This document shows positions 7,993 to 15,720 of a stretch of 19,908 nucleotides of DNA, in pieces. This DNA comes from Stramenopiles sp. TOSAG23-2 (taxonomy: Eukaryota > Sar). Location of the stretch: NCBI GenBank assembly GCA_900128395.1, contig LT649569.1:1-19908 (forward strand), in the 5' to 3' direction. Numbering within the stretch: position 1 is the first letter of the stretch; the number at the start of each line of letters is the position of its first letter. A model generated the notes under the pieces. That model had not been told where the DNA came from. It did not search any database and saw nothing but the letters and a program-made list of their open reading frames with translations. Both the position numbers and the translations under genes were made by a program.

Positions 7993-10900
7993 ATGTCTGA
8001 AACAACAACAACAACAACTACTACTGTATCACCGGATGCAACCACCCCATCTACCCCTTCATCATCCTTTGCATATATAAAAAAAGCAAAATTAATGTTA
8101 TGTGATAATAATATTGCTACAAGATGTAATGCACTCAAAGGCATGTATATTTTGTGTGATGAGCGAGATATTATCTCTTACATGTTTAAGCATAGGTATG
8201 ATATATTAATTGTACGTGAGCTTGAAGGAACTGCATCATCAAGTGAAGAAAAGTTATTAGCATTACATCTTATTGAGAAAATTATAGACGTTGCACCGGA
8301 ATTGGTTTCAAAAGATATTGCCAATTCACTTGCTGCTGTAGGCTCGTACAAAAAAGACGAATGTAGAATACAAGCCTTGGCTACATTAAGGACGCTCACT
8401 TTAAAAAATCCTGATGTTGTATCTAAAACATTTGGATTTATAACATTATCTAATGCTGTATTAGATAAAGAATGCAAAAATTTAAAAGCAAGTATTATAT
8501 TAACCATGTTACAACTAGCCGATTCGCCAAAAATAAGGAATGTATTTCCATATCGAAATATTATCATGCATATGTACGCACCTTTGTTGCAAATAGATGC
8601 GCCAAACGCGGAAGAGACACTGAAAAATTGGGAAAATGCTGCACATAATGTTGAAATTATGTTACGAACATATAGTGGTATCTATTTATTAACATCCAAT
8701 GTTACCAATGGTTTAAGTGCTATTGTAAATTTATTATGTCAACCAGTAGATGTAAAATTAAAACATATAATATTGAAATTATTATCAAGAGTGATCTCAT
8801 TCCATACGACAAAGATCAAATCATCATATAAAAATGGAAAGAAGGATAATTATAATGGGTCCAACGAGTTAAGAAATAATAAGTCCTCTTCATCTTTTTT
8901 CTTGGATGATAGCGATGACGATGATTTTTCAATGCCATCTAACTTGGATAACGTAGATAAACAAATGAAGAAAAATAAAAATAATGCGGGAGATGATGAA
9001 ATGAATGAAATATTGCAACAATATTGGACTCGTGATGTAAATGATTTACGTGGAAAAAATATGTTGGATACATATCATGGTGTACTATTATTAGCATTTT
9101 TCCATGTAGGGTTAGTACCAGTACTTTTGGATGTTGCTAGTTCCTTTGATAATGAAGATGTATCCATTTTAGCAAATAGTGTATTAGCTACGTACATAAA
9201 TTGTAGTGAACAAATTTTATCAAGGAATCAAAATAAACAAATAATATCAATGACATCAATGATTCAACGAATGCAGCAAATGAATAGTAATAATAATAAC
9301 AATAATAATATGATAAGTAATGTTGATAGTATGAATATACAAAATATGCGATCGATGAGTTTGTTGAAAAGTTTATCATACAAAACTGGCTTAGGTATCT
9401 ATCGTTCCCAAATTATCAATACACATTACATGATGAATATGAATACATTTTTTAATTTAGCAAATAATATTCGCATATCCAATCGCAGCGTAGATCCAGC
9501 TTTTAAATTAATAGGTGAGACGCAAAGGCAAGATTGTCTATGTGTACAAACGACAAATGGTGTTTTAACTCCTGGAGATCATAAACAAATTGGATATTAT
9601 ATAAAACAAAAAAAGAACATGGCGAAGTCATATTCCACAGTTGAAGATCAATTAAAAAAATCACGTGTCATTCAAACAAAGGAAGTTTTTGATTGGAGCT
9701 GGCTTGATGTAGCAGGATTATTTGATGGTTCCTTACAAAATCAAAAGCATTTAAAAACAACAATGAGATCGCACGGTAAATTTATAAAAAGAGTTGCAGG
9801 GTTTTATCGTGTTACTGGCGATAGTAAAGCTTACTTTGCCCGTTTAAATTGGGCACAAGAGCATATGCCATATGTTTCAATTTTAACGAAACTGATGGGA
9901 CTATTGATGGAATCCGATCACGGGATAGAATTCATAGAGGATGATAGACGAGGTAAAATATTAATGCAAATTGTTGCAGAATTGACGGCACTAACGGAAA
10001 ATAAGCCACTGGCATCAAGAGAAAGTAATGCAAGTAATAGTTCAAGAGGAGGTTCATCTCGAGTTATAGCTCGTCATAGCGCGAAATTGCCTGAATTTTT
10101 TTTTAGTAGATATAATATAAACAAAACTATGGTGAGAGAATATTTTACTTTGATCGGTTTTCTTAGCTCTACTATGAAAGGCGAGCAGAAGTTAACAGAG
10201 ACAGGACTGTTTAAAATCGGAACCATCTTAGCAATGAATTCTAAATTTGACTATATTAGTCGTTTGCTTATTTCCAATATTGATATAACACGTGTGGGCA
10301 CACCTGCACAAAATGCATATGTTGATAATATATTGGGAAATGCACTCATGAAGCCATCTGTAGTATCTACTGATTTAATGGTTCATACTTTATATGTGAT
10401 TGGATGGTCCCTTCTATCACGTGCAGCAAATTCTAGTATTTGGGGGATGGAAAAATTACATCAAATGTTAGAGTCACCATTTACAGAATGTGTGAAAGTC
10501 TCGTTAGATATTTTAAATCGTGTTTTAAAAATAAGTGCAGACGACAGCAATCTTAAGATGTTCATTGAATTGCTTGAAAATAATAAGCATGTACAAAATG
10601 ATAAGGAAAAAGCTAAGAAATATTTTGAACTCTTTAGTGAAAATAATCTTCTTTGCAAAATACTTAGTTTAGAAAGTGGTTTTAAATATGCAAAAAGTGT
10701 TGGTTGGCTTGACTTTATTTTGCTTAAGTACAAGGAAATACCTGCTATACATAATGATTCGTTCGTTTTTGATCGTGAAATCGATATGTTTAATAGCTTC
10801 ATGCCAGATGATGTCTTAAATGCTGCACAACCACCAGATATAGAAAGCTTGTTGGAAGAAACTGCTAAAGAAAATTCGTCTGATTCATTTGGAAGCAGAT

Positions 10901-12624
10901 TATCATTCGACAAGAAGAACAAAGAACGTCCAACACCATTTGAATTCACTGGCCCTTGGACACAGAAAGATGGAGATAGGGGTTATGCATCAAAAACGTT
11001 AAATTGGTTTACTAGATTGCCATGGCATATAAATACTGTCGTTACGGATAAACATGGTCAAGTAAATATTGATTCAGACTCTACGTATAACTGTAAAAAT
11101 GGCTATTTGTCTTCATTATCACATGATAATGGAAATTTCCTTGTCATTGAAAGTATCTTTTTAGATGAATATGGAAATCGAACATCAATTGAAGTGAAAG
11201 AGAGTAAATCTATATCAGTGAATCTAAGAATAGGATTGTATGAGATTGATAATGATGGATTTTTACATTTGAATTCAAATGCCTCAAGGAATATACATTC
11301 TATATCTGCTGGCAACGGGAATAACAGTAGTGGAGGTGGCAATAATAATGACAGTCCAAATGGCAATAGCAACAATAATAATACGACTGGTATGGTTAGA
11401 AACACTAGATCATCATTTACGTCAATTGAGGATATGCCAATGATAGCCCAAATTAAAGAAAGTAGGCGCAATTTGATGGGTGGACGACCATCAAGTCCAA
11501 GTACTGCAAAAAATAGACTACGTTCTCAAAGCTCCAGTCTTGATGATGATTCATTTGGCGAGGATGATGAGGGTTATGTAGAAACAATGGAAACATTATC
11601 ACTTTCAACTTTGGAAAAGCATTTAGAACAGCTGAAATTAAGTGAAGATATACTTGCGGAATATGAATCATGTCGAAATATACAGATAGATCATAATCAC
11701 GGCCAATGGTATTTAAGTTATGTTGCTGAAGATAGAATGTGGCATTTAACTGGCATATCATTTTATGTGTCTTTAAAACCTGGATTAGATTTACACGTTG
11801 CTTTCCCCACCCATATTATTGAAGGTTTGTGTCGAACGGAAAAAGGTTTAGAATTTCTCTTTGATAATATTATAGACTTTGAAACATTATGTAAAAATGC
11901 GTTTGATCAAAATGTAAATTTAAAAAATCAACGTTTTGCACTTTGGACCATCGGATATATGGGATGCTCTGATGATGGTCTTGAACACTTGACTAATTTT
12001 AATCGGCGCAATGCAATAAAAGAACTATTGGCATTAGCAACAACTTCAAAGTACATATCCGTCCGTAGCACATGCTTATATGTAATTGGTTTAATGTCTT
12101 CATTTAAAGGTGCAAGAACAGCTTTACGTCTCAATGGCTGGGATATGGCTGATCAGGAATATACGTCATCCTGTTTACCAACAAATTCAAAAGCATATTT
12201 TAATTTAAATTTCTCAAATAGTGGGGAAAAAAATAAAACAGTAAACTCTGATGTAACGATGGAAGCGGAAGAGGAAGAGAAAAAACTGATTGAAAAGAAG
12301 GCCCTGTTGTCATCATCTCCAAATTTTAATCTTTTATACACTTCGTTGATAGAATTAACAAATCCTTTATCATCAAAAGCTGCACTAAAGAAAGTAAAAG
12401 AATTGCGAACGAAGCATCCAAATTTATTTTCATCACCTGATATGTTTTTAGCCTCATATGAAATATTATCAACGTATCGATTTCAATTGCATGTAAGAAG
12501 ATACATCCATGATATTTTTAAAATTGGACTTGAGAATTTTTCGAAATTGGAAAAAAATGGAAGTATTGCGGATGGTCTAAAAATAGAGAAAATCGAGGAA
12601 GTGGAAGAAGATGGTGGTGTGTAA
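7993..12624 (+). CDS. RICTOR: Rictor, TORC2 scaffold subunit (pianissimo/Ste20/Avo3 family)
   Basis: One uninterrupted frame of 1543 residues starts at ATG 7993, close in size to yeast Avo3 and human RICTOR and longer than Dictyostelium PiaA. Residues about 26-440 form an armadillo-like helical N-terminal region (RICTOR_N), for example ALKGMYILCDERDIISYMF. Residues about 560-660 match the conserved middle block (FDWSWLDVAGLFDGSLQNQK, then AYFARLNWAQEHMPYVSIL). Residues about 706-800 match the RasGEF_N-like segment (YFTLIGFLSSTMKGEQKL). Residues about 1315-1378 match RICTOR_V (FALWTIGYMGCSDDGLEHL, then LYVIGLMSSFKGARTALRL with NGWD). Asn/Gly/Ser-rich linkers lie near 433, 1102-1133 and 1166-1190. 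In TORC2 Rictor binds TOR and Sin1 and is needed for activation of AGC kinases such as Akt/SGK. Lack of introns across 4.6 kb is notable. The identification is strong. Confidence 0.93.
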   Translation: MSETTTTTTTTVSPDATTPSTPSSSFAYIKKAKLMLCDNNIATRCNALKGMYILCDERDIISYMFKHRYDILIVRELEGTASSSEEKLLALHLIEKIIDVAPELVSKDIANSLAAVGSYKKDECRIQALATLRTLTLKNPDVVSKTFGFITLSNAVLDKECKNLKASIILTMLQLADSPKIRNVFPYRNIIMHMYAPLLQIDAPNAEETLKNWENAAHNVEIMLRTYSGIYLLTSNVTNGLSAIVNLLCQPVDVKLKHIILKLLSRVISFHTTKIKSSYKNGKKDNYNGSNELRNNKSSSSFFLDDSDDDDFSMPSNLDNVDKQMKKNKNNAGDDEMNEILQQYWTRDVNDLRGKNMLDTYHGVLLLAFFHVGLVPVLLDVASSFDNEDVSILANSVLATYINCSEQILSRNQNKQIISMTSMIQRMQQMNSNNNNNNNMISNVDSMNIQNMRSMSLLKSLSYKTGLGIYRSQIINTHYMMNMNTFFNLANNIRISNRSVDPAFKLIGETQRQDCLCVQTTNGVLTPGDHKQIGYYIKQKKNMAKSYSTVEDQLKKSRVIQTKEVFDWSWLDVAGLFDGSLQNQKHLKTTMRSHGKFIKRVAGFYRVTGDSKAYFARLNWAQEHMPYVSILTKLMGLLMESDHGIEFIEDDRRGKILMQIVAELTALTENKPLASRESNASNSSRGGSSRVIARHSAKLPEFFFSRYNINKTMVREYFTLIGFLSSTMKGEQKLTETGLFKIGTILAMNSKFDYISRLLISNIDITRVGTPAQNAYVDNILGNALMKPSVVSTDLMVHTLYVIGWSLLSRAANSSIWGMEKLHQMLESPFTECVKVSLDILNRVLKISADDSNLKMFIELLENNKHVQNDKEKAKKYFELFSENNLLCKILSLESGFKYAKSVGWLDFILLKYKEIPAIHNDSFVFDREIDMFNSFMPDDVLNAAQPPDIESLLEETAKENSSDSFGSRLSFDKKNKERPTPFEFTGPWTQKDGDRGYASKTLNWFTRLPWHINTVVTDKHGQVNIDSDSTYNCKNGYLSSLSHDNGNFLVIESIFLDEYGNRTSIEVKESKSISVNLRIGLYEIDNDGFLHLNSNASRNIHSISAGNGNNSSGGGNNNDSPNGNSNNNNTTGMVRNTRSSFTSIEDMPMIAQIKESRRNLMGGRPSSPSTAKNRLRSQSSSLDDDSFGEDDEGYVETMETLSLSTLEKHLEQLKLSEDILAEYESCRNIQIDHNHGQWYLSYVAEDRMWHLTGISFYVSLKPGLDLHVAFPTHIIEGLCRTEKGLEFLFDNIIDFETLCKNAFDQNVNLKNQRFALWTIGYMGCSDDGLEHLTNFNRRNAIKELLALATTSKYISVRSTCLYVIGLMSSFKGARTALRLNGWDMADQEYTSSCLPTNSKAYFNLNFSNSGEKNKTVNSDVTMEAEEEEKKLIEKKALLSSSPNFNLLYTSLIELTNPLSSKAALKKVKELRTKHPNLFSSPDMFLASYEILSTYRFQLHVRRYIHDIFKIGLENFSKLEKNGSIADGLKIEKIEEVEEDGGV

Positions 12625-12848
12625 AACTTTTTATACGAACACCGTGTGTGTACATCATACATATATATATGTGTGTATATTTCGTATGCGAATCGTAGTA
12701 CGTATTAATAAAATCTTTAAATTATTTAAGTATCATTATATCATATGATATGATAAGAGAATTATTAAAATTATACGAAATATATGATATGATATATTGT
12801 ATGATATGTCATACACCACTATCATCACAATTTACGTTTTGCAGTTCC
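12625..12848 (+). terminator. Rictor 3' region with candidate poly(A) signal
   Basis: AATAAA at 12707-12712 lies about 85 bases after the Rictor stop and is a candidate polyadenylation signal. Palindromic ATATGATAT-type repeats follow (about 12731-12810). Composition changes to GC-richer at about 12845. Confidence 0.4.
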
Positions 12849-13101
12849 TTAATTTTTTACATTATTTATCATTCGTTCGAGGATAGTGGTGTTCAGTACT
12901 ACAGGGTAACCAAGGAATGAGTCATCAAACACGCTTTTTGTTCTCAACACCGCTCGATTGCTCTCCAGCTGGTTCAGCAAGAGATTTTGCACTTTGACTC
13001 GTCGCAAGCCATGCCCGGCTCTCTCCACCAATGATATCCTCCGTCATTTTAACTAGGTGGTCAATACATTGTGTATTTGCACGAGACGTCTGGTCTAGGC
13101 A
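12849..13101 (-). pseudogene. Out-of-frame coding-like continuation of the islet gene
   Basis: Two further minus-strand frames look coding. One is open at 13101-12928 (58 codons) and contains QCIDHLVKMTEDIIGGES. The other is open at 13043-12849 (64 codons) and contains VQNLLLNQLESNRAVLRT and DDSFLGYPVVLNTTILERM. Neither begins with a convincing start. Both share the elevated G+C of the 212-residue frame and follow it directly. Single-base indels, or an undetected intron, would connect them. I infer a broken 3' end but cannot exclude unrelated open frames. Confidence 0.35.
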
Positions 13102-13699
13102 TTATGCGTTGTTCGTTTGAGCCTGTATCAGAGAGGATGGTATCGACGAGCTCCGACATGTTGTTCATTTGGAGCTTCTCAAGGGCGGTCCTCGTGGCCA
13201 CCATGGCCTCGCTCTCTTTTTCTTGCGCAAGGGTCGCAACTTCGGTCCCCTTGTTACCACCAACACCACCAACAACAGTACGAGCACTGATAAAGACTAA
13301 GGGGATACTGCAGTTGCCGTGTCTCTTATGACGTGTCTTGGACATGAACACCTCCTCCGCACCTTCTTTCCCAAACTTATACCGTATCCCTAGCCGCCGA
13401 ACCCCGCCGAAAGCCAAACGAATGCCAAAGTCAAAATGCTTCTCGTACCAAGTAGGATCTTCCTTTGGGTCCAAACGCAACTCGTTGTTTGATACGTCTG
13501 CCTGCACAATGGCAGTTACGTCCTTAAATCCGGAAAGTGCCGTGGTGGCCAATTGTTTAGCATTCCAAAGGTCTTGCGTCCAACCGTAGCGCGATTCCAA
13601 AATAATTAACTCATCGCCTCCGGCTCCAAGACCACCAGTAAGGACCATCGGTTCCCTAGCCTCGTCACGCTTCGGCAGTCCTTTTTTTTGTTTTTCCAT
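13061..13699 (-). CDS. Unrecognised gene in GC-rich islet, possible DUF3395/DNAJC11-C-terminal-like domain
   Basis: The open frame has 212 residues from ATG 13699. Codons are far richer in G/C than in neighbouring genes. The segment ELIILESRYGW, then FKDVTAIVQADVSNNELRL, then RRLGIRYKFGKEGAEEVFM resembles the pattern 'LxIxxAxYG ... DVTxxlQxxVxxxxLxL ... LxVxYxF' seen in the DUF3395 domain of DNAJC11-like proteins. This is weak pattern matching. The ATG may not be the true start. A strong donor (CTGGAG/GTGAGT, donor at 13736) and an acceptor CCGAAG/CGTGAC (13670) would remove a 67-base intron and join, in phase, an upstream coding-like exon (13737-13781, ENATARRKECIERLE) to RDEAREPMVL. After the TGA at 13061, coding-like sequence continues in other frames to 12849, suggesting frameshifts. 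It may be a decayed or mis-sequenced gene. Confidence 0.45.
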   Translation of the reverse strand: MEKQKKGLPKRDEAREPMVLTGGLGAGGDELIILESRYGWTQDLWNAKQLATTALSGFKDVTAIVQADVSNNELRLDPKEDPTWYEKHFDFGIRLAFGGVRRLGIRYKFGKEGAEEVFMSKTRHKRHGNCSIPLVFISARTVVGGVGGNKGTEVATLAQEKESEAMVATRTALEKLQMNNMSELVDTILSDTGSNEQRIMPRPDVSCKYTMY

Positions 13700-13781
13700 G
13701 TTGTTGGCAAACGTCGATAAGGTGGCTTCAACTCACCTCCAGTCTCTCAATGCATTCTTTCCGTCTCGCGGTTGCGTTTTC

Positions 13782-14212
13782 AATATTATAATTATTATTA
13801 TATGATGATTGTATGATGAATTGTAGTGGTGATTGGTGATGTGTGTGATGTGTGATATGTGTGATATATGGATATTGATTATTAATTTATTATTAATTAT
13901 TAATTAATATGTCCACATTATAATAGAATTAATGATGAGGGAAAATAACGGCCCTGGCCCCTTCGCTAGCGCTCGGAATTCCTGATTAAGGGCAGTAAAA
14001 GCTATGAGGCAGGCTCGTAATGGTGTCTCGTCTTCTACGTCTTGCTTCTCGCTCCTTTTAAAAATGAAGCAAGGAGAGCGAAGCGACGTATAGATATTTT
14101 GATATATATTTAATTCGCCGTATTATAATATACGCTTATATGATGTGTAAATATACTTCTCTTTTTATATTATATATATTATATATAAATATTTTTAAAA
14201 TATTATAAAAAT
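13782..14212. other. AT-rich spacer with an embedded GC-rich block
   Basis: Bases 13785-13930 are AT-rich with TGTGTGATATG-type repeats. Bases about 13935-14095 are abruptly GC-rich (GGCCCTGGCCCCTTCGCTAG, then GGAATTCC) and have no convincing reading frame. AT-rich sequence resumes at 14096. The block ends in an inverted repeat and may be a small mobile-element remnant. Confidence 0.5.
14037..14089. repeat. Imperfect inverted repeat at the end of the GC-rich block
   Basis: The left arm ACGTCTTGCTTCTCGCTCCTT (14037-14057, final base included only for position) pairs with the right arm AAGGAGAGCGAAGCGACGT (14071-14089), with small indels. The loop is 13 bases. Both outer ends read ACGTC and GACGT. 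Confidence 0.65.
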
Positions 14213-14887
14213 TCACTTCAACATATCACGCCCACGCCAATAAGATTCACCATAGCTAGCATATAATTCTTCACCTGGTTCAATACATCGTAACGAATAG
14301 ACTAATGCACATGCATCTTTTTCAAGTTTTTTAAATTCTACATTAATTTTTGTTTTATCAAAATTATCATTAATGTAACGTGCTAAGATATTTAAATGTT
14401 TACTAGCATCTACATGTACATTCAATCCAAATCCACCCATAATATAATCTTTCTCTGACATTGGTAATTTTAAGACTTGTGCAAATGAAAGTTTTGTACC
14501 TCTATATATACATAGTAACTGACCTTTTTCAATTTTCTTAGCAGCAAATAACCCATTACCAGCTTGTTCAATTAAAGATTTAGAAACAAGAAGCATATTA
14601 TTTGCAACATGACCACGCACATATATGCACAAAATTTCGATCTCTTCAATTGATAGTAAATGTTGATCCTTGTTTTCCCTTAGCTTTATTAAACCACGCT
14701 TTAATAAATATTTATAAGCTGCTTTATGATTTAATTTTGTACCATTTCTATTTGATAAAATTAACCATAACCTTTTATTTATTTCTTTACATAATATTTC
14801 ACATTGTTTTAAAATTATATTATACCTTTGTCTTTTATACATGGTATATGTTATTGTTGCACATGATAGTACAAACGTTATGTTCAT
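14213..14887 (-). CDS. Small SET-domain protein (putative lysine methyltransferase)
   Basis: The frame runs open to a TTG at 14971, but the first ATG is at 14887 (MNITFVLSCATITYTMYKRQ), giving 224 residues. The N terminus is hydrophobic and could be a membrane anchor or signal. From about residue 98 a SET domain is visible: IEQAGNGLFAAKKIEKGQLL, then a substrate-binding middle part, NILARYINDNFDKTKINVEF at the position of the usual RFxNHS box, and EPGEELYASYGESYWRGRD, the C-terminal tyrosine-containing GEEL..Y.YG motif. The canonical NHS/NHSC is replaced by INDN, which is common in small protist and algal SET proteins. It would use S-adenosylmethionine to methylate lysines; the target is unknown. 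An upstream exon is possible because the frame continues past the ATG. It is divergent from the downstream ubiquitin protease gene. Confidence 0.72.
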   Translation of the reverse strand: MNITFVLSCATITYTMYKRQRYNIILKQCEILCKEINKRLWLILSNRNGTKLNHKAAYKYLLKRGLIKLRENKDQHLLSIEEIEILCIYVRGHVANNMLLVSKSLIEQAGNGLFAAKKIEKGQLLCIYRGTKLSFAQVLKLPMSEKDYIMGGFGLNVHVDASKHLNILARYINDNFDKTKINVEFKKLEKDACALVYSLRCIEPGEELYASYGESYWRGRDMLK

Positions 14888-15720
14888 TGTTGTTGTTCTA
14901 TTGTAGCAGTGGTTGTTACAAAATGATATGAATGCTTGATGTTTTTTTACTTCTTGATACGCAATGTACAAACCATGTCACTTGAAATAATTATTTTTCT
15001 AGAATTTTAAAAATGTTTTTGTTGAATATATTAGTAGCACATTATGTGCTTCTTCTTTCTTAATTAATTTTGTTGCTTTTTTTACCAAGTATTATGTACT
15101 ATTTCAAAATTATTAGAATTATGTTTCTTATATTTTTGTTACCTTAACCGTGAGATTTGTCAAAAGCCATTCCCGTGTTCAAAGGCACTATTATAAATTA
15201 TTCGTCGTTTAATATCAATTAGAATATATTAAGGAAATAATAGAACAGGATCACAGCAATAACAATTTTTTCGGAGAATTCGGTCTGATAAATATTTATT
15301 TAAAAAATGGAAATATTTGGAATTTTGATCATCTAAAAAAAGAAAATAAAATCAAAACAGGTTTAGGTTGCATATAGCATTAAAAAATAAAACGATATAG
15401 GGTTAAATGTAGCCTAACACTACCACGACTACGACTACATAAAAATTGAATTTTTTTGCTGCTGCATCATCTGTAAATTATAACCCACCACCACCATAGC
15501 TACTACTAATGCAATTCTAATAATTCTAATAATATATATACAGTTATTACTAGATATGAATAATTATATTAGAAAGAAATGAAAGTAGTTTTATAGAATT
15601 TAGAGATGTACAGTAGATGGATAGATAAATAGATAGATAGATATTTATTGTATATATTTGTGTTTGAAATTGATTGTACGTACAGATTAAAGTCAATTAC
15701 ATATATATACACTTAATACA
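14888..15720. other. Intergenic region between divergent SET and UBP genes
   Basis: About 830 bases of AT-rich sequence with no supported gene. A GATA microsatellite (AGATAGATAGATA, about 15628-15641) precedes the UBP start codon. On the minus strand, CTACTAAT (about 15030-15037) followed by TTCTAG (about 14997-15002) resembles a branch point and acceptor, so part of a 5' exon of the SET gene could lie here, but no convincing exon is seen. Confidence 0.5.

Noticed and set aside
10461-10949. 162-codon frame antisense to Rictor
   Set aside because: It is a shadow of conserved Rictor coding sequence with low-complexity Leu/Ser content.
13071-13589. Two plus-strand frames in the GC-rich islet
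   Set aside because: They are antisense to the longer minus-strand frame, which has the better protein-like composition and a splice-compatible upstream exon.
14888-14971. TTG start for a 252-residue SET protein
   Set aside because: It is not an ATG; the first in-frame ATG is at 14887 and still includes the whole SET domain. The extra codons could belong to an unseen exon but that is not shown.
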